A DNA stretch of 64,000 bases from Ophiodon elongatus. Lineage: Eukaryota > Chordata > Actinopteri > Perciformes > Hexagrammidae. Below are positions 35,901 to 49,256 of this stretch, in pieces; within the stretch, counting starts at the first letter, position 1; the number at the start of each line of letters is the position of its first letter. The notes under the pieces were generated by a model. That model saw only the letters and a list, made by a program, of their open reading frames with translations. It was not told the DNA's origin and made no database searches. The stretch is from NCBI GenBank assembly GCA_016806645.1, contig JACSYO010001861.1, positions 2,518,501-2,582,500 of the forward strand, in the 5' to 3' direction. Made by a program: the position numbers and the translations under genes.

Positions 35901-38900
35901 TCAGGGTCCTCTCACCTCTAATAAATCCAATCCCCACGATTCCATCTCCGATGTTGATGAGTGTATCATGTCAAATGCCATAAGTGCTCCAGTGACAAAG
36001 ACGAAAATAACAATAACGTAAATAAGAGTATTCCCCAAAATGTTGAATGTTTCCTTTAAAGTTTAAACTCTAACTTCTTTGCCGTGAAGAGAAATACTGT
36101 GTAAAGTCAATGTCTCCCAAAAGCAAACTTGGGGTGGATGGAGGCTAATCAAATTGTCAGATACAGATAGTACATTTGGGCCAATTTCAGACTGAAATAA
36201 CAGCAGCAGTGCGCTCACAGTTTCCTGTTGTCATCTTCCTGTAATTTTCTGTCTGTCCTCTGAGTGACACTCACATGTTCTTTGTAAATTGAATCAGATG
36301 GGAACACTACATACACACTGTGTCCTGCTTGAATCTGGATGCTTTAATCTTCCTGTGACCTCTTTAGAACAAATTGCAATAGATGTAGTTTTGTCAATAT
36401 GTTCTTTTCATTAGCAGCAGCCTTGTTAGAGCCTGCGCCTTCAAAGACGACCAATAATCCAATTGTTGATGCATGACGCCATAAGTGGGATTGATGTATA
36501 CACTTACTTATGCCACTTTACGCATTTATGTAAATTTTACCGTGTAATTTGTTAAATTTTCTATGGAGTGTAAACTGAATCATATTATCTGTGTTCAGTA
36601 ACCTCCTTCTAACCTCTCAGCGGCCAGAACCTGGATGTTTGACTGACGCGGCACCAAAGTGAGTCTGCAGAAATTTCCCTATTGTGTTTTTTGTAAATGA
36701 CAAGATTTAAAAATGTCACACTCAATGTGCTCGAACTATGGTCCCTTCCCACCTTCCTACTCCTCCGGCGCCCTTTCTCGAACCACACCTCTTTAAAATC
36801 AGCCTTGTGACTACTTGACTGCATCTGACGACATTATAGTGGTCACAAAAAACTACTCGCAGTAATACTCTGATTCTCAGACTGATAAGAATGATAACAC
36901 GTGTTATAGAGGCTGTTTTGCACTGATATGAAAACAAGTGTGCTTTGAGGCTTTGGCTTGGTCTTTGGAGAGCCATGGGCACAAAATGTTTCTCTCAACA
37001 GTCCCTTCATGTCTCAATGCAGAATGACAACTGAAAATGCCCAAATCAGAGCAAAGGCCCTTCACACACTGTTGGAATTATAACTCAACAAGTGATAGAT
37101 ATCCAGCTCTTTGACAGAACTGAATTGATTTGATTCAGAATCCTTTAAATCGTGATTATCATGTAACACACTGATAGTATCTTTTTAATGTGAGCTCATG
37201 TAACATGTTTATTACTGGGTCTGCCCACATGACTGTCAGATAGCAGAGTGTAACGATGATGATCAGGCCTGACACACAACATTAACTTCCATGTTTGGAC
37301 ACCAATATGCAATATGCATCATTTTATGGCTCTCAGATTGTTTCTTTTTGTTGGTTTAAAAAAAAAAAAATCCTTTTACTGTCAAGATTCTGCGCTAAAA
37401 CAGGATGAAATTATGTATTAGCAAATTATTTTTTTTATATATATTTTAATAAGGATATATTTTATACAACCAAGATGTTGGAATAATTGTATTTTAAAAT
37501 GTGAAATGAGGGCTGCCATATATTTATGGTGGGAAATAAAGGGCTCTTTAATACTTTGACATAAACTACACTTCCACATGTAAAATACCATGCAATGATA
37601 TCATCATATTTGTAATATGTCTTATAATTCCAGTACTTAATCTCACTTTAGACTTTACTCTTCATCTGATTGCAGCTGACTCATAGGGGGAAATTACAGT
37701 ACTTACAAAATGAACATATGTATAAAATGCATATTTAATATGTGGTTCCCCACAAATAAGAAGGGAAAGGAAGTGTATTTTTCCATATACAGAATAATGA
37801 AAATGAAGTAGTCCTTCAGTGATGAAGAATGAAGAGACTTACTGAGTTAACTTCTATCTTAGTGTTTCCAATTAGCCTGCCAAATGACTTAATTGGATGA
37901 ATGGATGAATTTAATATGACTGCATAAGACAAAAATCATTCTAATCATTGGCCTTTTTTTGGAAAACTGCAACTGATAACTTTGATATTTCTTATTTTTC
38001 CTTCTAATTTTAAAAGGATGATTTGCATTACTATCATACATGTCTCTCCTAACTCCCTCTGTTGGCAAAGTTCGTGAATAACACTCCTCCAATGCACACA
38101 GTTGCCAGGCAGCTTTCACAGAGAGCACTGAGTGTTTTTTACTCACTTAAAGTCTCCGGTAGTTCCTCATGTTCTCAGTGGCCTCTGTCTCTCCCAAACC
38201 CTTCTGGTATTTTAGGAAACATCAATATGCTGAAAACCTTTGCTTGTAGCTGATGGAAACAGGTTGTCCAGACCAGCAGGAGTGAGACACGGAGGAAATG
38301 TAAATTAAAGAAAAGAGCTAAAAAAAATGGCATTCATTTGTGTGAGTCAAATGTGAGTATTAACGTTTAGTCACAGTTACACGTGGGATTCATTGTGTGT
38401 TTACTGTAAATAATTGCAGCCTGTTGCTAAAATATATTATATTCACACACCCATTAATATATTTCACTTGTGAACCTCTAAGATTGAAGTAAGATGCATT
38501 TGTATTGACAACATGGCGCTGCATGGTGGCATTGCTACATTTGGCTCAGCAACACTGTTTATCTTATTACACTGCAGATAAAATTACTCAACTCTCAGCA
38601 AAGCACCACCCGAAATCAACCCATGAAGAGCTTCAATCAGCCAAAGTAACTGGAAACATGGTGGGCTGGGCTTTTAACTGACAGTTTGAAGTTACAGTGG
38701 GTCACCATCATTTGTCTTCTTCTGGCATACCAAGCATAACAGCAATATTTAGAAATTCAGACCAATGAGGACATTTAGATAGTGACTAATAACTTAAATT
38801 TATGTGATAAAGCAGTATTAGTATAAAAAATACTAAATACAAAAAAAAAAGGTTTTAAATCCACAAGCCGGCAGCTCACAATAGTGATAAAGTCTGTGTG

Positions 38901-40499
38901 TGTTTTGAACTGAGATAGGATTTCTGGCTTTTCATGTTTCATGATGAGAACCATGTGTCTGCCACGTGGAGGGTTCACTGTGTTTGTTTAAGGCTCAAGG
39001 AGAAACATTTCAGGCTTTTTGAGGACAAAATATGAGCTCATATGATACCACATACACAACCATATATACGTACGAGTTTACGATATACTGGACGCTACAT
39101 GTGGATGTGAATATGTCTATGTCTAGAGTTTTATTTATTACACAGTTTGCATGAAAAGCAAAGCAAAAGTAAAAGTAAAAGAAAAAACTTGAATCAGATA
39201 AATGAATGGCAGGGAGTGTTTACTTAAAACAAAAGCTTTTAATAGACCAGGAACAGTAATGCTGGTTGTAAATAAAATGTTAAATAATACTTCCATCATG
39301 GTGCCCTGCTCAAAAAGGGAAAACTGTCCATTGGCACATTTTATTTCTCCATTGTCATGTTTTTAAAAATGTTTTAACTCTTTACATATTTTGAAGAATT
39401 GAATCAAACTATATTTCAAAACAGAGCCGTGAAAAATAAAATCCTGTGCTGTCTTTTCCTTTCAGGCAAAAAATTGGAAAATCCAATGTCCTCATACACT
39501 GTATATCTTGACAAATTATGACTCCAGAGGCCTTTGGCCTACCTTGAATATGCTTCTTGACGTAGGCTCGGGCATCACTCAGGAAAGCAGAGGTGACGGC
39601 TCTTGAATTCAATTGGCTCCCGCTCTCCTTCAGATGGGAGGAGGCACGGAGCCAGAGCAGCAACGCCTGGCAATGTGTCTGTGTTTGAATCATTTGTGTC
39701 CACATCTTGTTCATGCAGCTCTGGATATTTTGGAGACTCCAGCCAGGGATCCAAAATATGCACCTGCTGGAGTAAGAGAGCATGTGGAAATATTCCTAAA
39801 ATATAAGAAGAGGGAACCATGCAAAATGTTTTATCTTTATTCAGTTGACAGTCGAGCGAGGGTCGACTGCTGGTGGAAAAGGTGAAGATTTGTATGTATG
39901 TTATACTCTGATAAAGGAATGCCGACTACATAGGCCTTGAGTTTGTTGTTGCTGAGTTAAAGGACGTTGTTTTTTTTATCATTCCAGCTTCAATACAGAG
40001 AAAATTGCAGTGCAGATGGTATCTTTTTTTTTATTCATGTTTTTGCTTTCTAGTGAAGGTTATGTGATTGCAAGTGAGTATCTCTGTTGAGGTTGTACTA
40101 TATTTTACCATATTGTCTTTTAACTATCTTATAACTATCCTTGTATTACCACATTTCCAACATAAAATGGGATTAAAATGACATAAAATGTCTCTTATTA
40201 CTCCAAAAAAGCTTATTTTTAATCACATAAGTCCATCCCAAGCATGCGTCACATACACATGTATCCATCTCCCTCTTTTATATGTGGTGTATTGGATGGA
40301 GACATTACATAAAAGCACTGCTTGTGTTTACTCATGACAAATACCGTCATGAGTCTCCCTGGTTCCTATGGAGACGGTCATCTGTTTCGTATAGAAAGTG
40401 ATCCAGGTGCTGGAGGAGGTCAGCGGAGTTCAAATAAGTGTTAATAAGTTGCGAGCTGCACTACTATGAGATGCAATGAGAGTTGATTATGTCAGTATG

Positions 40500-40501
<2 letters not shown>
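35901..40501. other. Gene-free interval
   Basis: No coding exon, RNA gene or clear mobile element is recognised. Short frames occur on both strands without family resemblance. Confidence 0.45.

Positions 40502-40567
<66 letters not shown>
40502..40567. repeat. (AC)n microsatellite
   Basis: A pure AC run of 66 bases. It faces a TG run 148 bases further right, so the two tracts are complementary arms. Confidence 0.95.
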
Positions 40568-40569
<2 letters not shown>

Positions 40570-40711
40570 CTACACACAACCACAGAAACATAAACATGAA
40601 AGATTTCCTCTTGCCAAGTTGAATAAAAAATCAAAAAAAAAAAAAAACTCAAGCTGATCTCATTGTAAGCTTCAAGGATCTCATCTGGCCTGCGTTGTTG
40701 TTTGCACTGCC

Positions 40712-40715
<4 letters not shown>

Positions 40716-40799
<84 letters not shown>
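40716..40799. repeat. (TG)n microsatellite
   Basis: A pure TG run of 84 bases, complementary to the AC run at 40502-40567. Confidence 0.95.
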
Positions 40800-40800
<1 letters not shown>

Positions 40801-43800
40801 TTTTTATACGCATCGTCTCAATGAATTATGCAGGTATGTTGTTTCTTCCTTTATACTTATCATCATCCCGGTGGAAGAAGCATACAGATATTTTACAAAA
40901 GGCCTTTCCATGCCGGGGGCGTGACATATAACCCTAAACAACACCAAAATGCGTTATGCACGTCTGTTCCGCACAACGTGATTGGTTGATGCCTTCATTT
41001 GAAATTGACTTTGTTAAGAAAAAGCATTATGTCAAATTTGTTACTGCAGAATACTAAAAAACAACAGTAAAGATATATTGATGTGCGAAATAATCGCACG
41101 GAAAAAACGGCCCGTGTGCATCGGCCTTTAGTGTACTGCTAGTAAAAGTACTGCATTCAGGATCTTACTAGTTAAAGTATATAAGTTAGGTATCATCAGC
41201 TAAATGTTCATAAAATATCAAAAGCAGAGTATTTATCACATAGATAAATGATGGTAAATATAATATCAATGTGCAATGGAAGTAGTATTTTAATGTTGCT
41301 GAAGCTAATTATAACTACATCATGTTGGGTGCTTTCATCAGTAACAAGGTATCATATATTTATAATCTTATTAAAAAAAACTTGATCTAAATGATGGTTC
41401 ATACTTTAAAGGCCATTAAAGGAGATAGAGTTCCAGTGTCTCTATTAGAGTCTGAACCATAAATGTACAGCATGTTAGAATAAAAAGACTTTTCATGAAG
41501 CAATTTGAAACCCTAAAAGGCAGATAAGACAATATATTGTATTTAATAAGATAGGGTCACTATCTTTCAGAGAGATCAAAAATTAGAGTACAACAATGAC
41601 ACAAGCAAGCAAAGAAAGAGGAACGTCATTACATTTCAGGGACATTTCTTTCACCGTCACCGTATAACAACTTTAAGAAATCATTATATCCTTTTTTAAG
41701 ACTCTCATTCACTCTCTGGTAACAGGCAGAGCTATTTCTATACACGCTCTATATATAGTAGTAATTCTCTATCTAAAAGGAGTGTCAGTGTAACTTTAGT
41801 CAGTTAAACATCTCAAATAATTCAGGTTTGGATTTCTGCACTGTGAGATAAAGCTGATCTGTACCTAGCGTTGACAGTAGCTGACACACTATTTTAAGAC
41901 AAGTACATCACCTCATTCTGTACTTTCAGGATACTTCTGTAATGGTCAAGAGACCACAGATGATACTGGAAGACAGAAATGATTTTAGCTGCAGTAGCTT
42001 AGTTTTCTGTTTGATTTTGTACCCGTTCAATGATTTTTCTGTGATGTCTGGCAGCTGCACTCTGCTGATTACAGCAGTTTGAGTTAGAGTTTGGTCCAGA
42101 TCCAGATCCAATACCGGGCTAAAGAGGGGAAAAGCCCTGGAGTTACTGTAAGTGCTGCTCTGTTGATGCACTTCCTCCGTCTGAACGTCCAGTTGTTTTA
42201 GAAAGATCATAAAAATGTCACTCTGAATGACCTTTATTGCAGTGTTACGTAATACTTGATGGATCGCTCGCTGAAATAAAAAAAATGTGGATTGGTGCTG
42301 TGGATTACGATACAAACTTGCCTTCAGCTGCATGTAGCAGCTGTGCATATCGCAACTTTGGGGAATAGGATTTGGGCAATTTATTCAAGATGTGTTCAAG
42401 CTGTCTGAGGATAAAGTGTGAAGAAGAGCAAAGGTCAAATCTAAATACTTCTTGTATGTGTTTTATTGTTTGCATACTTCCACTCCTTCGACCTCCGGCA
42501 GTAGCCGAGACTCCAAGAAACGCCAACATTTATATTTAAGCTGCTCTGACTCCCTTCTTCACACTGACCTGCAACAGTGAAATATTATTTACACTATTTA
42601 CACTATTTAAGTGTAAATAGTGTCATGGAAAAAAAGTAAAATGATTAACAAAGTAGGATTATACATTTACTTTTTAAAGTCATGGTGCATATAAGATCAC
42701 TAGATGTGCTTTCCTGTTTGTCCTCTTTTTTGTCTTTTGTGATTATTATCAAACTAGTAGTATCCATTATTTATATTAATTATATATATATATATATAAT
42801 GATTTGGAAATAGTAGTTGTGATATTGCATTGTTTAGTGAATTTCCCATCAAACAATTCCCTTTGTTGATTTATTTAAGGTAAAAAAAAGGTGGTAAAAG
42901 AGGTGCATTTATATTGTTTAAATGATATAACCATTATATAAACATATCAGAATAAACTTCATAATCTCATTATCCATTTGTCATTTTTTTAAGCTTTGTC
43001 TGACTAATTGATGGCGTTCATAGTTTTTATGTGCATACCCCTCATGTTTGTCAGATTTTGGTAAGTTTATCCAAAACCTGGCTTCTGTTGTCCTCTAGTG
43101 GCCACAAATGATCACTTTTCACATAATTTCTACAGAATATTTTCATAATTGCACTTATATAGAACAGCAGATACTTTATTCTCTCATCTTGTAATTTTCT
43201 GAAAAGTTAATAGAATGGAAGGATACAATCTATATGGGCATAACATTGTTTAAAATTTCATTTTGAATCATATCTTAATGTTTTTGTGGCTTGCAATTTC
43301 AAATTTTCAAGGCTTTTGAATTCATCCAGATTCAGCTGTTTATGGATACCTTTTATTAATATACCCCGTCAGTATATCCTTCACTGTACTTTTGGTGTAC
43401 ATCACAATACAAAGCAGTCTCACTGACAGTAATATGAGCCCGGATTAGTTCCTGGAAGTAAGGGGGGAAGAAGAAATGATCATCTTCCCATCACAACACC
43501 ACAACCGCAGGACCTGAACTTTGAGTGCACTTTCACTTCTGTATTACATGTATTTTGTTCCCTAATTCAGGAAGTTGGACTTGAAAAGCACTTCTGTGAC
43601 TTTGTACTTGAGTAGAAGAGTCATGATGATTCATTCTGTATTTTCTTGTGACCTCTCAGGAAGCGAAATTGAAGATTCATTCATGTGTTAATAGAGCATC
43701 ATTGGGATCAGCTGCATGTGCTAGAATTCCACAGAAATACATTTAGAAAACACAGAAAAAAAATTGTTTCTGTGTATTTTTACGGGCCCTAAAAACATGC

Positions 43801-45109
43801 ACAAGGGACGGAAAGATTTTTTCATTTTAGTTTTTTCAGCTTTTTTACGATGCAGTTCATGGTCAGCATCGTAACCCCTAAAATATGAGGGCACCCCAAC
43901 AACAGGAATTCTTAACAAAATGATGAGTCAGTTATGGCATTGATGTCTTCAAACCATGATTTTTATGAATTATGAATTATTATGAATGAATGTTGTGATG
44001 ACGACTACTTAACTCATATCTTAAAGAAATACTTTTGTCTACCTTTTAAATTGTATCCACTTCCTCTTTCTGTTTATCCCAACATGAGTTTCTATTACAA
44101 TATCTGTGTCTCTGGAAAGGGAGCCGCAGTGGCCACTGTGTGCTTGTTGCTTATGAAGGAATGCTGCTTGCATTTTTAAATAATTTCAACATTAGTGAGG
44201 CACATAAACTGCCAATATGTCAAAAGTTCATTTTTTGTAATTATCAGTTTTTTTTCTATTTTAATTTTAAATAGTGTATTGCAAAGAATGTGATATGGAG
44301 GGTCGTCCTCCTGATGGTCCGGGCTTTTAAGATGCTGATGTTACTGCAACAAAACAGATGGGGACCTTTGTTGCATGTCTTTCTCCCTCTTCTTGTTTGT
44401 GTATTTTGTGTAGGCTGTTTTTCCTTTTTGGATAAACAAGTTCAACATAAATTTGAACTTTATTGTCAGAAATCCAGCATTTCTAACAATACTTGAACCA
44501 CTGCATTTGCTCCCTGGTATCTGAGCAGCAGACTCGAGGGTCACCAGATGGTGGCGCTCGCTGCTGCAGTATCACTGCACAGTGTGTGTTGTGCGTGGTA
44601 CAATGAAGACAACTGTGTGTTGATACAATAGATAAAACAGTATACAGTCTTGTTGTGAGCGTGCTGGTGGGATGGGGGGCGGTTGCAATTCTACATCATT
44701 CTTCCATATAGAGAATCACACAGTGTGAGTTTTGTACTAAACAAAGATGGGTAGAAATTATTTGGGATCAGGTTTTCATAAACTCTGATGCCTTCACTGT
44801 GAAAAAGCATGTTGGGACAAGAGTCAGTGGTATGAGGTATGCTCGTCAGGAGCCGCTCCCCAGCCTCCTTTCTCTCTTTCTGGATTTGTTTTGTTGTCCC
44901 TGAGGCAACACATTTCTGCAGCAGTCGCCGCCACATGTTGGACAATGAAAACTCTCCTTTTTAAAAAGCTTTTACTGATTTTTTAAATTTATTTCATTCT
45001 CTTAAACATAAAAAGAAAATGCTCGTTCTAAAGTCTTTAGTTTGCTTTAAAGATATGTTAAATGGTTAGGTTGGAGCTTTAAACATTACTATACTATTAC
45101 AGTTTGTCA
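40800..45109. other. Gene-free interval with one questionable open-frame pair
   Basis: The stretch 41135-41480 looks like a diverged copy of the repeat also present at 56330-56720. Minus-strand frames at 42305-42529 (74 codons) and 41926-42348 (140 codons) resemble no known family. A 13-bp perfect inverted repeat lies at 42591-42623. A CTCF-like string (CCAGATGGTGGCGCT) lies at 44544-44558. Confidence 0.4.
42591..42623. repeat. 13-bp perfect inverted repeat
   Basis: ACACTATTTACAC and its reverse complement are separated by seven bases (TATTTAA). It lies about 60 bases to the right of an unassigned minus-strand open frame. Confidence 0.85.
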
Positions 45110-46487
45110 TTTTGACACAAAAGTCATAGTATAATATGTCAAAAAGAAAATCATAAAAAATGCCGTAGTATGTCTTATGTCTTGCAAAAGTCAAGAAACA
45201 ATGTTAAATTATAGTATGTCATTAAAATGTCATAAAAAGTAATTGTATCATATGCCATAATAATTCATAACATAGTTTGCCCTGAAATTGGCATAAAAAA
45301 TAACCTATTAAAGAATGCCATAGAAAGACACAAAAAACATGTCATAATATAGTATGCAATAAAATGTCATACTTTTTTATTTATTTATAGTATGTTATGA
45401 AAAGAAATCATAAAATATGTCATAGCATTGTATGCCATGAAAATATCATTAAAATGTTAAAGTTGTTATGCTATTAAATAATAATAATAATGATATAGTA
45501 TATCATAAAATATGCCATATTTCCATAGTATAGTATAGTATGAAAAAAGTCATGAAACGCTGTCATAGTATAGTATGTCGTAAAACTAATAATATAGTAC
45601 GTCATAAAATAAGTTTGTAGTAGTAGTCATAGTAAGTCATTATTACCATCTTTTTTTTGACGTACTACACTATGATGTTTTAGGATTTTTTTGACACATT
45701 ATACTATGACTTTTGCATTAGTTTTATGGCATATTTGTGGTATACTATGCTATGATATTTCTATGGCATACTTTACTATGGTATACTATGCTATGACATT
45801 TGTTATGACATTTTGCATGACTCATGACTGCATACAATTACATATTTCTTTATTTGGCATTCTACAGTATGACATATTATGGCATTCTATACCATTCTGT
45901 ACTCTGTCATAATTATATTCATGACATATTATATAGTACTGGGACTTTTTATGATTAATTTTTTATTTGCATGACTCGACTATGACATTTTTATGACATA
46001 CTATACTACGATATATATTAATGACATTTTGTATGCCATTCTATATTCCATTTTTTATTACATATTTAAGGCACACTATACTAAGACTTCTATGATGACA
46101 TAATATATATATAATATTGTTAATGATATTTCTATTGTATACTATACTATAATATTTTTATGAAATTTCTATGGCATACTATAAGATAGAGTTTTAATGA
46201 AATTTGTTCTGACAATTTTATGGCATAATATACTGTGACTTTATTGGCATAATACTCTTTTTTACTCTACATATCATATCATGATTATTGCTAAGGCATG
46301 CTATATATTGATATTTCACATAACCTTATTGTGGCGTACTATACCATAACTTTCTATGCAGTTTCTATGCATTTTTATGGTATACTTTAATTTAATTTGT
46401 TTCATGACATATTTGTGACATGCTATATACCATGACATTTTTTTGGCATATTGTACAATGACATCTTTTATGACATTTTTATGGCTT

Positions 46488-46534
<47 letters not shown>

Positions 46535-46690
46535 GTCATACACTTTACAATTACTTTTTATGACATACTCTGTCATACTTGCATGACATACTATATACAT
46601 TTTTATGGCATAGTATACTATGAAATTTGTAATGAAATTTGTATGCCATACTGTACTATGACTATTTTATTACTTTTGTATCGGATACTA
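45110..46690. repeat. AT-rich degenerate satellite arranged as a large inverted repeat
   Basis: From about 45110 to 45645 the recurrent core reads GTCATAGTATAGTATGTCAT with AAAA spacers. From about 45657 to 46690 the core is its reverse complement, CATACTATACTATGAC, with TTTT spacers. Units are diverged and irregularly spaced (roughly 20-50 bases). The switch falls in a short T-rich tract near 45650. A pure TA run lies inside the right arm at about 46490-46528. Confidence 0.8.
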
Positions 46691-49256
46691 TACTTACTGA
46701 AACAATAATTAAAGTATCAAGGCAGTATTTTGCTTCACGGGTGTTTCCTCACACAGTTGGTCCAGCATCCTCTGCTTGTCTTAGATCTTGTCTTAGAGGT
46801 GGCTGATGAGCCTCCCTGTGATTCTCCAGCTGCTCTTCCAGTGTTCCAGAGGTGCAAAAAACCATTACAGACACATTATCATTCAAACATAAAGATCATG
46901 TAATTTGACTGTTTCCTGATGTGTACAGATGGTAGTGTTTTTCAGCTCCATCTCTCCTCCCCCCTATGTCCTCGTCTCCATCCCCTCTGCTGCTCCTCCC
47001 CCAACAACTTGTGTTTTTTCTCTGAGAACCAACAAAGAAGATAAGTTCATTGCATGTGTAACGTACTTGGTAATAAACAGTTCTGATTCTGATTCTGATT
47101 CTAAATGAGCTGTAATGTCAGCTTCAGTTATTCTGAAGTGCTGGACATCAGAGATAATGACATTCTCAGTAATTGTGAATCATGCTGATTGATGTCTGAA
47201 TGTCCATGTTTACAACGGACCATATTCTATCATTTTTAAGAAGTTCATCACGACAACGACAACTCTTCATCCCAGATGTCATCCGTTTAAGCCGCATATC
47301 TAAAAGTTTGTGACAAATAAAAGCACCTTAACATGCAACATAACACATTTTTATAGAATCAATAGTTATATAGTTAGCATTAACACTGGAAAGTGGAGAA
47401 TTTCATAATGTTCATGAATGAAATGACAAAGATAGGCAGGATTTTGACAAACTTGAAGACTCTTCCACTCTTCGAGTAACACTCAAGCGATTTTGTTGAC
47501 CAATCGATTTGTTGATTTAATTGACAGATCTTTAAAATAGATTTTCACCCCAAAGAGTCATGCAAAAGCAACATTTAAAATCTTGTGTTTACCAGAGTTG
47601 TGCTCATTAGAAATAAGTAATTTAGCATGAAAAAGCATAAAAAATGAATAATTGACTCCAGAAATCTTACTTGACTAAGACATTAACGACCGATGAGTCG
47701 ACTAATCAAATAAGAGGAGGCCGCCCTACACTCATTACTATCTGCATGGTTTTAGCAACATTTATTAAAACTCCTGTTCCCATTCAACCCCAGAATCTAA
47801 GGCCTTCTGAGTCACACAGTTTTATTAGCCATAAAACCATTTTGTGATGGGGCAATTTTGGAAATTGTGTCTTCCGGGGGTATCTCTTAGGATCCCTTTA
47901 TACATTTTGCCAACATAGCTGACTAAAGAGATCTGACGGTAGTCAGCTGGAAAGCGTGCTTTGCTTTTTTGCTTTTTTGAGGACAGCAAGGTTCATCTCC
48001 ATTGGTTTGTAAAAATATTGTGTTGGATAAAAGTATTAAAAATATCACATAACACAGGCTCATAAAGTTCCTCATAAAAGGGATTTAAAACCCAAGAACG
48101 AATGCTGCCAGGACCAGCTGCCTTCCTGAGCGTTCAGCTTTTGGAGTACCAAGTCCTTTGACCTGGCCAATGCTCAGGAGAGGCATGGCAACATTTGACC
48201 GTTTGTGAATAACATCCTTCTCCGATGGAATAGAACGGTACCATACTGAAGCAAAGTGCATCATGCCACATTCAGGAGCCACTCTCCTTCTGATAAGTGA
48301 AGCCAAAGCAAAAGTGCCCTAAACGTGCATTCTTTCTAAGAGCCAGAAGGGTGTAAAATAGAGTAAAATAGACAATAAAGCAAGGTATGCTTTAGGGCGT
48401 TGCTACCTTGTGATTGACATGTTGCTACCACTGCATTGTCTAGTCTGGGAGTTGTCTGAGTTTTTGTTTTTCAACTTCAAGTTAATTTTAACACTTTTGT
48501 AGACTACAAATGTATTATTCTGCATTCAGACGTCTTAGCTTCATTCTCTTGTCCCTTCTGGTTGCAAAAAATAGCAAGATAGCGAACCTTGGGTAGGAGT
48601 ATCACACGCACACACGCACAAACACACACACCTTTGAAATAATAATTCCCTTAAAATATTTGAATACCTGTTTTAAAGATAGAAAAGAGAGAGTGGGTTT
48701 GTGGTTGCGTGACACTCACAGGGTTGGGAAATTAAAAAGTACAGAGAAATGTAAAAACATGTTGGCTCGCAGGGGTTTATATGGGATTTGAACACCAGCC
48801 TTGTGTGCACATCAAACCAAACCAAACCGAAATGCTATAAAAACATACAATACTACGAAAGCAATGAAGATTTTATTTGACATGATTTGACAGAATAGTG
48901 GCACGATTCCAAACAAAGCAATTAACAAAAATAAAACTGTCACATATAAAACTGTCACACAGCAGATTTATAATGAATGGAGTCAAGTTGTTGTCATCTG
49001 TAATATTAATTTCCAAAGTTAATGGAAGTTCCCTGCAGTACTTGAGCGATGCCAATATTATTTTATTTTTTCTTATTATTTCTGTCTATAAACTATATGG
49101 ACTACCAAAGAATGGAGTGTTTCCCATTTCCCATCAAATATAAACATACACCAAAAATAACACCTGCAAAATATACACATTGTAAAACATTACAGATTAC
49201 AATTCCCTGCAAAGGCCGTGTTCTTCCTTGAGCAAAGGTTGGATGGAGTGATTATC
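46691..49256. other. Gene-free interval and cldn1 3' UTR
   Basis: No gene is recognised before the cldn1 stop at 49257. A short LINE-like 3' tail sits at about 47010-47102. Another AT-rich MITE-like stretch lies at about 47470-47735, with ACTAATCAAAT and GCGATTTTGTTGACC ends. Minus-strand AATAAA hexamers at 49062-49067 and 48872-48877 could end the cldn1 transcript. Confidence 0.45.
47010..47102 (+). mobile_element. LINE/SINE 3' tail fragment (TTCTGA repeat)
   Basis: The sequence TAATAAACAGTTCTGATTC is followed by two further TCTGAT units, the style of tail seen on fish L2-type LINEs and the SINEs that share it. Only the last 90 or so bases are recognisable. Confidence 0.45.

Noticed and set aside
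40695..40931. Plus-strand Val-Cys frame and the matching minus-strand frame at 40464-40652
   Set aside because: Both are translations of the TG/AC microsatellites.
20721..49256. CRISPR arrays, prophage or bacterial operons
   Set aside because: The sequence is a vertebrate genome; no regular direct repeats with unique spacers occur.
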